Positions 8,382 through 16,187 of a stretch of DNA of 64,000 nucleotides are shown piece after piece. A program made the translations under genes and the position numbers. The notes below the pieces were generated by a model. It did no database searches. It saw nothing but the letters and a program-made list of their open reading frames with translations, and had not been told where the DNA came from. Source of the DNA: Bosea sp. F3-2 (GTDB taxonomy: Bacteria; Pseudomonadota; Alphaproteobacteria; Rhizobiales; Beijerinckiaceae). Position 1 is the stretch's first letter, and each line of letters begins with the position of its first letter. The stretch covers positions 1,860,001 to 1,924,000 of the forward strand of contig NZ_CP042331.1 in assembly GCF_008253865.1 (NCBI RefSeq), read 5' to 3'.

Positions 8382-8716
8382 AAGCCCCGCTCGGTTCAAT
8401 TCGAAGTTTAGCAAATTTATGTCTTGACGTTACAGCGAGCCGGTTACGATTACCTTCACAGATAACGAACAACCATTCGCGGTTATCAAATCGCAAATCG
8501 CCACTGCCGGCGGCCGCACAGATCACAAATCGTGAGGCCGACATCACAATCCCTGCATTGAGCCGATGCCGTGCTTTAGTCTAGATCGCCGTGCGTCCGT
8601 TCGGACGCGAAGTGGCGATCTATCTCTTTGCTATAGCATCGGATTTGCCCGAAAAGTGGATTCCACTTTTCGGTCCGATGCTCTAAGCACGGGCAACTAC
8701 AACGAGGGCTTGCACC
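8382..8716. other. Intergenic region between herA-like gene and pdxJ
   Basis: The left part is moderately AT-rich and contains TTGACG at 8424 with TACGAT fifteen bases later, a weak plus-strand promoter-like pair. An inverted repeat GATAAC/GTTATC lies around 8461-8490. The right part is repeat copy 2 (8581-8685). No gene or RNA was recognised. Confidence 0.4.
8581..8685 (+). repeat. Two-hairpin palindromic repeat, copy 2
   Basis: Hairpin 1 runs from CTAGATCGCCGTGCGTCC to GGCGATCTA. A short spacer follows, then hairpin 2 runs from AGCATCGGATTTG through CCGAAAAGTGG/CCACTTTTCGG to CCGATGCT. This is the cleanest copy for defining the family. It lies 31 bp upstream of the pdxJ start. Confidence 0.92.
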
Positions 8717-9466
8717 ATGGCCGAAGGGCTGCGTCTGGGCGTCAACATCGACCATGTCGCCACGGTGAGGAATGCGCGCGGCGGCATCCTGCCCGATCCG
8801 GTCCGCGCCGCCCATCTCGCCATCGCCGTCGGAGCCGACGGGATCACCGCCCACCTGCGCGAGGATCGCCGGCATATCCGCGACGACGACATGGAACGGC
8901 TCGCTGCCGAGCTGACGAAGCCGCTCAATTTCGAAATGGCCGCCACCGACGAGATGATCGCGCTGGCCGAGCGGCTGAAGCCGCACGCGGCCTGTCTGGT
9001 GCCGGAGAAGCGCGAGGAGCGCACGACCGAGGGTGGACTCGACGTCGTCGGCCAGGAAGCGCAGCTTGCGCCGCGCATCGCCCGGCTGAAGGCAGCCGGC
9101 TGCCGCGTCTCGCTCTTCATCGAGCCGGATGAGGCGCCGATCGCGATGGCGGCCAAGCTCGGCGCCCCCGTCGTCGAGCTGCACACCGGCAGCTGGTGCC
9201 ATGCCGTCGCGGATGGCAAAACGGCCAAGGCGGAAGCCGAGTTTCAGCGGCTTGCCAGCGGCGCTGCCTATGCGGCCAAGCTCGGGCTCGAGGTCCATGC
9301 CGGGCATGGGCTCGACTACGACACGGCCCGCAAGCTTGCCGGCGTTCCGGCCTTCGTCGAGTTCAACATCGGCCACTTCCTAGTCGGCGAAGCGATCTTC
9401 GTCGGATTGGAGGTCGCGATCCGCCGGATGCGGAAAGCCATGGAGGAAGGGCGCGCGAGCAGCTAG
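8717..9466 (+). CDS. pdxJ: Pyridoxine 5'-phosphate synthase
   Basis: PdxJ condenses 1-deoxy-xylulose 5-phosphate with 3-amino-2-oxopropyl phosphate to pyridoxine 5'-phosphate in the DXP-dependent vitamin B6 pathway. The 249-residue TIM barrel begins MAEGLRLGVNIDHVATVRNA and has the signature ITAHLREDRRHI, LVPEKREERTTEGGLD, VELHTG and the phosphate-binding VHAGHGL and EFNIGHF segments. All catalytic stretches appear intact. The stop codon TAG falls inside the left arm of a palindromic repeat. acpS follows after a repeat-filled gap, an order common in proteobacteria. Confidence 0.97.
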   Translation: MAEGLRLGVNIDHVATVRNARGGILPDPVRAAHLAIAVGADGITAHLREDRRHIRDDDMERLAAELTKPLNFEMAATDEMIALAERLKPHAACLVPEKREERTTEGGLDVVGQEAQLAPRIARLKAAGCRVSLFIEPDEAPIAMAAKLGAPVVELHTGSWCHAVADGKTAKAEAEFQRLASGAAYAAKLGLEVHAGHGLDYDTARKLAGVPAFVEFNIGHFLVGEAIFVGLEVAIRRMRKAMEEGRASS

Positions 9467-9622
9467 ATCGCTTTTCGATCAGGTTGAACCGTCATTGCGA
9501 GCGCAGCGAAGCAATCCAGGGGGACTGGGTGAGACGTTCAACCCAGTCCCCCTGGATTGCTTCGTCGTTGCGCTCCTCGCAATGACGGCTTCTGCGATCC
9601 GCCTGATCGAAAAGCTATCTAG
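9464..9622. repeat. Outer inverted repeat split by a nested palindrome
   Basis: The arm TAGATCGCTTTTCGATCAGG (9464-9483) is the near-perfect reverse complement (19 of 20) of 9603-9622. Between the arms lies a complete GTCATTGC-type element (9491-9586). The arms look like one palindromic repeat into which another was inserted. The left arm includes the pdxJ stop codon. Confidence 0.75.
9491..9586. repeat. GTCATTGC-type palindromic repeat, copy 1
   Basis: The 96-bp element folds on itself almost fully: GTCATTGCGAGCGCAGCGAA pairs with the 3' end, and CCAGGGGGACTGGGT pairs with ACCCAGTCCCCCTGG. The same element occurs at 43974-44069. Such repeats are abundant in intergenic regions of alphaproteobacteria. 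Confidence 0.93.
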
Positions 9623-9721
9623 ACCGCCGCGCCCTGCCGGGCGCCACGTGACGATCGATCTCTCCAGTGCCGCATCGCATGGCTCCGAAAAGTGGATTCC
9701 ACTTTTCGGCACGATGCTTTA
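9620..9721 (+). repeat. Two-hairpin palindromic repeat, copy 3 (diverged)
   Basis: CTAGACCGCCGCGCCC begins hairpin 1. Hairpin 2 keeps CCGAAAAGTGG/CCACTTTTCGG and ends CACGATGCT. It abuts the outer inverted repeat and ends ten bases before the acpS start. Confidence 0.85.
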
Positions 9722-9731
9722 ACAGCCGCTC

Positions 9732-10148
9732 ATGATCCTCGGCATCGGCTCAGACCTCTGCGACATCCGCCGCATCGAGCGCTCCCTCGAACGCTTCGGC
9801 GAGCGCTTCACCCACCGTGTCTTCACCGAGGGCGAGCGGACGAAATCCGACCGCCGCGCGACGCGCGCGGCCTCCTATGCCCGCCGCTTCGCCGCCAAGG
9901 AGGCCTGCTCGAAGGCGCTCGGCACCGGCATGCGGGCCGGCGTGTTCTGGCGCGACATGGAGGTGGTCAACCTGCCGGGCGGGCGCCCGACGATGCGGCT
10001 GACCGGCGGCGCGCTGGAGCGCGTAAAGGCCATGACGCCGGCAGGCTTCGAGCCGATCGTCCATGTCTCGCTGACGGACGATCCGCCGCTGGCGCAAGCC
10101 TTCGTCGTGATCGAAGCCCGGCCGATCAGCAGCAACCGGCCCACATAG
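9732..10148 (+). CDS. acpS: Holo-[acyl-carrier-protein] synthase
   Basis: AcpS transfers 4'-phosphopantetheine from CoA to apo-ACP. The 138-residue protein begins MILGIGSDLCDIRRIE, with the metal-binding Asp in GSDLCDI and the second signature RRFAAKEACSKALGTG (Glu as metal ligand). Length and motifs are standard for the AcpS trimer class. It follows pdxJ on the same strand; lepB-rnc-era lies downstream beyond the oppositely oriented aquaporin gene, which breaks the usual acpS-lepB adjacency. Confidence 0.96.
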   Translation: MILGIGSDLCDIRRIERSLERFGERFTHRVFTEGERTKSDRRATRAASYARRFAAKEACSKALGTGMRAGVFWRDMEVVNLPGGRPTMRLTGGALERVKAMTPAGFEPIVHVSLTDDPPLAQAFVVIEARPISSNRPT

Positions 10149-10168
10149 AGTCATCGCCGCAGAACAGA

Positions 10169-10195
10169 AAGGCCGGCGCTGTCGACGCCGGCCTT
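10169..10195. terminator. GC-rich stem-loop between convergent acpS and aqpZ
   Basis: AAGGCCGGCG-CTGTCGA-CGCCGGCCTT is a perfect 10-bp stem between two convergent genes. There are only short A/T flanks, so a bidirectional terminator is likely but not certain. Confidence 0.6.
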
Positions 10196-10225
10196 GAAAC
10201 TACCTTGCGGGAAGGTCGAGCGGGC

Positions 10226-10951
10226 CTATTCGGCCGGCTGAGTGCCGGCGACGACGCCGTGCGGCTCGTCGCTCAGCCAACGATAGACGACACCGCCGAG
10301 CACGCCGCCGATCAGCGGAGCGACCCAGAACAGCCAGAGCTGGCCGAGCGCCCAGCCGCCGACGAACAGCGCCGGGCCGGTGCTGCGCGCCGGGTTCACC
10401 GAGGTGTTCGTCACCGGGATGCTGACGAGATGGATCAGGCACAGGCCGAGGCCGATGGCGAGCGGCGCGAAGCCTGCCGGAGCCTTGCCGTGGGTCGAAC
10501 CCATGATGATGAACAGGAACATCATCGTCATCACGACTTCCATGAGGAAGGCCGAGACGAGATTGTACTTTCCGGGTGAATGCTCGCCATAACCGTTCGA
10601 GGCGAAACCATTGGCGAGATCAAAGCCTGGCGCGCCGCGGGCGATCAGGTAGAGAACGGCCGCGGCCACGATCGCGCCGACCACCTGGGCGGCGATGTAG
10701 GGAACAACCTGCCCCGTCGGAAACCGCCCGCCGGCAGCAAGGCCGACCGTTACGGCCGGATTGAGGTGGCAACCGGAAACATGGCCGATCGCATAGGCCA
10801 TCGTCACGACGGTGAGGCCGAAGGCGAGCGAAACGCCGAGCAACCCGATGCCGACATTCGGAAAACCTGCAGCGATGACCGCGCTGCCGCAACCCGCAAA
10901 CGTCAACCAGAACGTGCCGATGGCTTCGGCGACATACTTCTTCGTGCTCAT
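10226..10951 (-). CDS. aqpZ: Aquaporin Z
   Basis: This is a water channel of the MIP family in the inner membrane. The 241-residue product has six transmembrane segments and both pore motifs, HLNPAVT and SVNPARS. The selectivity arginine follows the second NPA, and the loop NPARSTGPALFVGGWALGQLW is typical of AqpZ rather than glycerol facilitators. The start at 10951 (MSTKKYVAEAIGTF) is preceded by GGGGGAATC; the upstream in-frame extension has no membrane or signal features. It is divergent from lepB and convergent with acpS, so it is a single-gene transcript. Confidence 0.95.
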   Translation of the reverse strand: MSTKKYVAEAIGTFWLTFAGCGSAVIAAGFPNVGIGLLGVSLAFGLTVVTMAYAIGHVSGCHLNPAVTVGLAAGGRFPTGQVVPYIAAQVVGAIVAAAVLYLIARGAPGFDLANGFASNGYGEHSPGKYNLVSAFLMEVVMTMMFLFIIMGSTHGKAPAGFAPLAIGLGLCLIHLVSIPVTNTSVNPARSTGPALFVGGWALGQLWLFWVAPLIGGVLGGVVYRWLSDEPHGVVAGTQPAE

Positions 10952-11193
10952 GGTGATTCCCCCAGGGTCGGAAACGGGGAAATGCTGTTCTTGAAACACG
11001 ATATCGTCAACGCATCGGAGCGCGTATTCGCCCTGCAAATTCGGCCCATCTCCTGCCGTTTTCTCGCATTGTAATTGTTCTGATCATGTATTCGCCATCC
11101 GGCAGTGTCATCCCTCCAGACTGCTCTTGCGCGTTGTCGCAGACGCGATAGTCGGCTAGACCGCGCTGGATCGCAGTCCCAGGAGCGCCCCGC

Positions 11194-11961
11194 GTGGCCA
11201 ACGAAGTCGAAAGCAAGAGCAAGGCGGCCAAGGAAGAGGGCGGCATCTTCGAGACGATCAAGGTCGTCGTCCAGGCGCTGCTCATCGCACTGGTCATCCG
11301 CACCCTGCTGTTCCAGCCCTTCAACATCCCCTCGGGCTCGCTGATCCCGACGCTGCTGATCGGCGACTATCTGTTCGTGTCGAAATACACTTACGGCTAT
11401 TCCAAGCACTCGATCCCGTTCAGCCCCCCACTGTTCTCGGGGCGTGTCTGGGCGGCCGAGCCCAAGCGCGGCGACATCGCCGTCTTCAAGCTGCCGACCG
11501 ACAATTCGACCGATTACATCAAGCGCGTCATCGGCCTGCCCGGCGACCGCATCCAGATGATCGACGGCATCCTGCACATCAACAACCAGCCGGTGAAGCG
11601 CGAGCGCATCGCCGACTACGTGACCAGCGACAACTGGGGCCGCAGCGTCCCGGTGATCCGCTATCGCGAGACGCTGCCGAACGGCGTCAGCCACGAAATC
11701 ATCGAGCGCGAAGGCGACACCGGCACCTTCGACAACACGCCGGTCTTCGTCGTGCCGCCCGGCCACTTCTTCATGATGGGCGACAATCGCGACAACTCGC
11801 TGGACTCGCGCGACCGCAGCGTCGGCTATGTGCCGTTCGAGAACTTTGTCGGCCGTGCCGAGATCATCTTCTTCTCGATCGAGGACGGCGCCTCGGCCTG
11901 GAAGATCTGGGAATGGCCCTATACGGTTCGCTGGAACCGTCTGTTCAGCACCATCAAGTGA
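11194..11961 (+). CDS. lepB: Signal peptidase I
   Basis: LepB cleaves signal peptides from exported proteins at the periplasmic face of the inner membrane. The 255-residue protein has a charged N terminus, one transmembrane helix (about 24-42), the catalytic serine in PSGSLIPTLLIGDYL, and the catalytic lysine in DYIKRVIGLPGD. The terminal box GDNRDNSLDSR is intact. Leu replaces the usual Met after the catalytic serine. The start is a GTG at 11194 with AGGAG eight bases upstream. The stop overlaps the rnc start (GTGA), so translation is probably coupled. Confidence 0.96.
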   Translation: MANEVESKSKAAKEEGGIFETIKVVVQALLIALVIRTLLFQPFNIPSGSLIPTLLIGDYLFVSKYTYGYSKHSIPFSPPLFSGRVWAAEPKRGDIAVFKLPTDNSTDYIKRVIGLPGDRIQMIDGILHINNQPVKRERIADYVTSDNWGRSVPVIRYRETLPNGVSHEIIEREGDTGTFDNTPVFVVPPGHFFMMGDNRDNSLDSRDRSVGYVPFENFVGRAEIIFFSIEDGASAWKIWEWPYTVRWNRLFSTIK

Positions 11962-12689
11962 GCAAAAGCAGCGAAACCGCGCGCAAGGCGCCGGACACTG
12001 CGCGGCTTGAAGCCGCGCTCGGGCACCGCTTCAGCGACAAGTCCCTGCTGACCACGGCGCTCACCCATATGAGCGCCGAGGAATCGCGGCTGGCGAGCTA
12101 TCAGCGCCTTGAATTCCTCGGCGACCGCGTGCTGGGCCTGTCGATCGCGGACATGCTGTTCCGGCGCTATCCGCAATCCGAGGAAGGCAATCTCTCGCGT
12201 CGCCTTGCCGATCTCGTGCGCAAGGAGACCTGCGCCGAAGTGGCGCAGGTCTGGAATCTCGGCCAGTTCATGCGGCTGGGCGACGGCGAGATCCTCGGCG
12301 GCGCGCGCAAGAACAAGGCGATCCTGGCCGATGCCTGCGAGGCGATCATCGGTGCGGTCTTCATCGACGGCGGTTACGAGGCGGCCCGCGCCTTGGTCGA
12401 GCGCGCCTTCGGCGAGCGGCTGATGAAGCCGGTCCGCCCGCTGCGCGACGCCAAGACCGCGCTCCAGGAATGGGCACAGGGCAAGGGCTATCCGACGCCG
12501 ACCTACAGCGAACGTGGCCGCTCGGGGCCGGACCATGCGCCAGTCTTCGTCGTGGCGGCGAAGATCACCGGGCTCGCGGACTCCGAGGCGCGCGGCCCCT
12601 CCAAGCGGCTCGCCGAGCAGGCGGCGGCCGAAGCTTTCCTGCGACGCGAAGGCCTGTGGAACGACAACCCGGAAGGCGACAATGTCTGA
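11958..12689 (+). CDS. rnc: Ribonuclease III
   Basis: RNase III cuts double-stranded RNA in rRNA maturation and antisense regulation. The nuclease domain carries the signature YQRLEFLGDRVLGL and the second acidic site near DACEAIIGAVFIDGG. A C-terminal double-stranded RNA-binding domain spans about residues 165-232 (TALQEWAQGKGYPTPTY, ending KRLAEQAAAEAFL). The GTG at 11958 overlaps the lepB stop as GTGA and gives 243 residues; an ATG 45 bases upstream lies within lepB and adds an unconserved leader. It overlaps era by 8 bases. Confidence 0.96.
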   Translation: MSKSSETARKAPDTARLEAALGHRFSDKSLLTTALTHMSAEESRLASYQRLEFLGDRVLGLSIADMLFRRYPQSEEGNLSRRLADLVRKETCAEVAQVWNLGQFMRLGDGEILGGARKNKAILADACEAIIGAVFIDGGYEAARALVERAFGERLMKPVRPLRDAKTALQEWAQGKGYPTPTYSERGRSGPDHAPVFVVAAKITGLADSEARGPSKRLAEQAAAEAFLRREGLWNDNPEGDNV

Positions 12690-13599
12690 AACCGATCAAC
12701 CCACGCGCTGCGGCTTCGTCGCGCTGATCGGCGCGCCCAACGCCGGCAAGTCGACGCTGCTCAATCAGTTCGTCGGCGCCAAGGTCTCGATCGTCTCGCG
12801 CAAGGTGCAGACCACACGCACGCAGGTGCGCGGCATCGCCATGTCCGGCCCGGCGCAGATCATATTCGTCGATACGCCCGGCATCTTCGCGCCGAAGCGC
12901 CGGCTCGACCGCGCCATGGTGACGAGCGCCTGGGGCGGTGCAACCGATGCCGACCTGATCGGCGTGCTGATCGACGTCGCCCGTTTCGAGCATGAGGAGA
13001 ACACCGCGCTGCTGGAAAAGCTCACCGAGCTGAAGCAGCCGAAGTTCCTGATCCTCAACAAGATCGACACCGTAGCGAAAGAGAAGCTGCTCGAGATCAC
13101 CGCCAAGGTGAACGAGCGGGGGCAGTTCGAAGCGACCTTCATGGTCGCGGCCCTGACCGGCTATGGCGTCAAGGACATCCTCACCTGGCTGGAGAAACGG
13201 CTGCCGCTCGGCCCCTGGCTCTACCCCGAAGACCAGATCTCGGATGCGCCCTTACGCTTCCTCGCTGCGGAGATCACCCGCGAGAAGATCTTCGAGCGAC
13301 TGCATGACGAATTGCCCTATCGCTCCACGGTCGAGACCGAAAGCTGGCAGCAGAAGCCGGACGGTTCGGTCAGGATCGAGCAGACGATCTATGTCGAGCG
13401 CGAGGGCCAGCGGAAGATCGTGCTCGGCGAAGGCGGCCAGACGATCAAGGCGATCGGCCAGAAGGCCCGCGTCGAGATCGCCGAAGCGGCAGAGGCCAAG
13501 GTGCATCTCTTCCTGTTCGTGAAGGTGCGCGAGAAGTGGGAGGACGACCCCGAGCGCTATCGCGAGATGGGGCTGGAGTTTCCCAAGGGCAAAGGCTGA
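12682..13599 (+). CDS. era: GTPase Era
   Basis: Era binds 16S rRNA near its 3' end and acts in small ribosomal subunit assembly. The 305-residue protein has G1 GAPNAGKST, G2 region TTRTQVRG, G3 DTPG and G4 NKID, followed by a C-terminal KH domain with GEGGQTIKAIGQKAR. The ATG at 12682 has GGAAGG upstream and lies inside the end of rnc, so lepB, rnc and era form one coupled operon. In many alphaproteobacteria recO follows era; here a damaged acetyltransferase follows instead. Confidence 0.97.
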   Translation: MSETDQPTRCGFVALIGAPNAGKSTLLNQFVGAKVSIVSRKVQTTRTQVRGIAMSGPAQIIFVDTPGIFAPKRRLDRAMVTSAWGGATDADLIGVLIDVARFEHEENTALLEKLTELKQPKFLILNKIDTVAKEKLLEITAKVNERGQFEATFMVAALTGYGVKDILTWLEKRLPLGPWLYPEDQISDAPLRFLAAEITREKIFERLHDELPYRSTVETESWQQKPDGSVRIEQTIYVEREGQRKIVLGEGGQTIKAIGQKARVEIAEAAEAKVHLFLFVKVREKWEDDPERYREMGLEFPKGKG

Positions 13600-13616
13600 G
13601 CGCGCGGAAGACAGCG

Positions 13617-14161
13617 ATGCGCAGCGAGAAGGACAAGATGCTCGCCGGCGAACTCTACCGCGCCGACAGCCCCGAGCTCATCGCCGACAACCGCCGCATC
13701 AGCACCTGGATGGAGCGCTTCAACGCCACCACAGCCACGCCTGAGCAAAGGCCCGCATTGATGCAGGAGGCGTTCCGCCATGCCGGGCGGGGCGTCACCA
13801 TCCGCCGCCCTTCCATTGCGACTATGGCTACAACATCAGCCTGGGCGACGGAGTCTTCCTCAACTTCAACTGCGTGATGCTCGATGCCGTGGCCGTGACC
13901 ATCGGCGACGGCACGCAGATCGGCCCCGGCGTCCAGATTCTCACCGCAGATCATCCGCGCGACCCGGCCCAGCGCCGGCAGATGCTGGAATTCGGCCGCC
14001 CGGTCAGGATCGGGTGCAATGTCTGGATCGGCGGCGGCGCGATCATCCTGCCGGGCGTTACGATCGGGGACGATGCGATCATCGGCGCGGGCAGCGTGGT
14101 CACACGCGATGTGCCCGCGGGGCGTACGGCGGTGGGCAATCCCGCGCGACTGCGGCCTTGA
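13617..14161 (+). pseudogene. Maltose/galactoside O-acetyltransferase family, frameshifted
   Basis: The first part (13617 to about 13803) encodes MRSEKDKMLAGELYRADSPE, the standard N terminus of maltose O-acetyltransferases, through GRGVTIR. From about 13803 homology continues in another frame: PPFHCDYGYNISLGDGVFLN and then the left-handed beta-helix hexapeptides VWIGGGAIILPGVTIGDDAI, to VGNPARL at 14160. The sequence ATCCGCCGCCC appears to lack one C relative to the expected ATCCGCCCGCCC. The two halves together would make a normal protein of about 180 residues. It is either a young pseudogene or a sequencing error; no other damage is visible. Confidence 0.8.
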
Positions 14162-14256
14162 TGCCCCGACACAGCCCACCCGTTCATCGGCACGATTGTC
14201 GCGGGCCGCAGCGCCGCGGCAGCGCGCCGCGCTGCGTCAGGACGCCACGGGCCCAG

Positions 14257-14297
14257 TTTGAAACTTGTCAAATTTCATTCATGAACGACATTGTTCA
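14257..14297. promoter_or_regulatory. Two short palindromes upstream of the NYN gene
   Basis: TTTGA-AACTTG-TCAAA (14257-14272) and TGAAC-GACATT-GTTCA (14282-14297) are inverted repeats in an AT-rich stretch 57-97 bp before the NYN gene. The spacing suggests operator sites, but no regulator is known. Confidence 0.3.
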
Positions 14298-14353
14298 AAC
14301 GCCTTTTGCTTCCATCTTTATTACTTGAAGTCATTTCAGTAGGAGTGATTGCC

Positions 14354-14986
14354 ATGAACGGCGCACCGCGCATCGCGCTTTTCATCGACGGCGCCAATCT
14401 CTACGCGACCTCGAAGCAGCTCGGCTTCGACATGGATTACCGCCGCCTGCTGCGGGAGTTCCAGAGTCGCGGCAATCTGATCCGCGCCTTCTATTTCACC
14501 ACGCTGGTCGAGAGCGAGGAATACTCCTCGATCCGTCCGTTGGTCGACTGGCTCGACTACAACGGCTACCGCGTCATCACCAAGGCGGCCAAGGAGTTCA
14601 CCGACGCCACAGGCCGACGGCGCGTGAAGGGGAACATGGATATCGAGCTGGCGATCGAGATGCTCGAGCTCGCGTCACATCTCGACCAGATCTACCTGTT
14701 CTCCGGTGATGGCGATTTCCGCCCGCTGGTCGAGGCGGTGCAGCGCAAGGGCGTCAAGGTCTCCGTCGTCTCGACGATCTCGACCAATCCGCCGATGGTT
14801 TCCGACGAGCTGCGCCGGCAATGCGACGAGTTCGTCGACCTCGCCCAGCTGATGCAGAAGGTCGGACGCGACCCGTCCGAACGTGCGAGCCGCACGGGCG
14901 GCCCCGCCGCCCCAGCCGCACCGGGCAACCCCGCTCTGGAACGGCGCTACGGCATCCGCCAGGGCGACGAGCCGGTCGAAGGGTGA
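14354..14986 (+). CDS. NYN domain-containing protein (LabA/DUF88 family)
   Basis: NYN domains are PIN-like nuclease folds. The 210-residue product begins MNGAPRIALFIDGANLYATS, with the first conserved Asp in FIDGANLY. It continues with KGNMDIELAIEML and YLFSGDGDFRPLVEAVQRKG, the conserved acidic patch. The last 35 residues are Pro/Ala/Gly-rich and probably disordered. AGGAG lies eight bases before the ATG; an in-frame upstream start lacks an RBS. The gene is convergent with smpB. In Rhizobiales this family is often found near smpB and rpoZ, which hints at RNA metabolism, but the substrate is not established. Confidence 0.88.
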   Translation: MNGAPRIALFIDGANLYATSKQLGFDMDYRRLLREFQSRGNLIRAFYFTTLVESEEYSSIRPLVDWLDYNGYRVITKAAKEFTDATGRRRVKGNMDIELAIEMLELASHLDQIYLFSGDGDFRPLVEAVQRKGVKVSVVSTISTNPPMVSDELRRQCDEFVDLAQLMQKVGRDPSERASRTGGPAAPAAPGNPALERRYGIRQGDEPVEG

Positions 14987-15018
14987 AGGTCTAGCGCGAC
15001 TGCGGCAGAGACGGGGCT

Positions 15019-15492
15019 CTATCCACTGCTCTTCAAGAGCCGCTGCTTGTCGCGGTTCCAGTCGCGGGTTTTCTCGGTCTCGCGCTTGTCGTGGAGCTTC
15101 TTGCCCTTGCCGAGGCCGAGTTCGACCTTCGCCCTGCCCTTGTCGTTGAAATAGACCTTGAGCGGGATCAGAGCCATGCCCTCGCGCTGGACCGCGCCCA
15201 TCAGCTTATTGATCTCGCGCCGGTGGAGCAGGAGCTTGCGCGGCCGGCGAACCTCATGGTTGAAGCGGTTCGCCTCCAGATATTCCGGGATATAGGCGTT
15301 GAACAGGAAGAGTTCCTCGCCCATCGGGCCAGCATAGCTCTCGCCGATCGTCGCCTTGCCGCCACGCAGCGACTTGATCTCGGTGCCCTGCAAAGCGATG
15401 CCCGCCTCCAGTGTCTCCTTGATCTCGTAATTGAAGCGCGCCTTGCGGTTGTCGGCGGCGAGCCGGTAGCGGGCAGGATCAGGCTTCTTCAT
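15019..15492 (-). CDS. smpB: SsrA-binding protein SmpB
   Basis: SmpB binds tmRNA and mediates trans-translation on stalled ribosomes. The 157-residue protein has the characteristic core: NRKARFNYEIKETLEAGI, GTEIKSLRGGKATIGESY, FNAYIPEY, and a basic C-terminal tail GKKLHDKRETEKTRDWNRDK, which enters the mRNA channel. The ATG overlaps the stop of the upstream PaiB-like gene by four bases (ATGA), so the two are translationally coupled. No ssrA gene was seen in the window. Confidence 0.97.
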   Translation of the reverse strand: MKKPDPARYRLAADNRKARFNYEIKETLEAGIALQGTEIKSLRGGKATIGESYAGPMGEELFLFNAYIPEYLEANRFNHEVRRPRKLLLHRREINKLMGAVQREGMALIPLKVYFNDKGRAKVELGLGKGKKLHDKRETEKTRDWNRDKQRLLKSSG

Positions 15493-16136
15493 GCAGTTCC
15501 ACTGAATCCGTGTTTTTTCACCAGCGAGGCCATCGCCTGCGAATCCGTTTCGGGATCGGCGATCAGGCCGTTGAGGACACCGAGCTTGTCGTCCTCCCGC
15601 CGGTTCTGGCTGAGTTTGAACTTGCCGATGATCGAGGCGATCTCGACCTCGACGCCGACGATACCGCGCGCCTGCGCCGCGATGAAGGGTTCCGGCGCGT
15701 CCGAGACCGCCCAGGGCTCGGCGCGCGGGGCTTCCTGCTGCTGCGTCAACGACTCGAGCTGGGCGCGCAGCCAGGCCGGATCCTCAATCACGCGGGCCGG
15801 CCCGCGGACCTGCACGGTGACGTAGTTCCAGGTCGGCACGACCTTGCCGGTCTCGCGCTTGGTCGCATACCAGGCCGGCGTGACGTAGCGCTCGACACCG
15901 GTGAAGATCACCAGCGTCTCGGCACCGGCCGCGATCGCCTTCCATTGCGCGTTGGGGCGCGCGAGATGAGCGCGCAGCACACCGTTCTCGCCGAGGTCCT
16001 CATGCAGGACGAAGGGCACTAGATTGGCGATGAGGCCGCCCTCGCCGACCGTCACCATCGTGGCGAGCGGATGCTGGCGGATGACCCCGTGAAGCTGCGC
16101 GCGATCTTCGACCTTGAAGTGACTGGGCTCGTACAT
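15489..16136 (-). CDS. FMN-binding negative transcriptional regulator (PaiB family)
   Basis: PaiB-family proteins have a split-barrel FMN-binding fold. The 215-residue product begins MYEPSHFKVEDRAQLHGVI and contains HPLATMVTVGEGGLIANLVP, the LRAHLARPNAQWK segment and VPTWNYVTVQVRGPARVIED, all hallmarks of the family. Bacillus PaiB was named for repression of sporulation and protease genes, but many members probably act as flavin-binding enzymes rather than DNA-binding regulators. It lies upstream of smpB with a four-base overlap. A regulatory role here is unproven. Confidence 0.9.
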   Translation of the reverse strand: MYEPSHFKVEDRAQLHGVIRQHPLATMVTVGEGGLIANLVPFVLHEDLGENGVLRAHLARPNAQWKAIAAGAETLVIFTGVERYVTPAWYATKRETGKVVPTWNYVTVQVRGPARVIEDPAWLRAQLESLTQQQEAPRAEPWAVSDAPEPFIAAQARGIVGVEVEIASIIGKFKLSQNRREDDKLGVLNGLIADPETDSQAMASLVKKHGFSGTA

Positions 16137-16187
16137 TTCCGGAATTCCCTGGCGTCGGCCGGGCGACCGGACGAGCGCAATCCCTAT

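Noticed and set aside
9495..9722. Small frames in the repeat region between pdxJ and acpS
   Set aside because: They are translations of palindromic repeats, which give recurring peptides such as SEKWIPLFG in several places.
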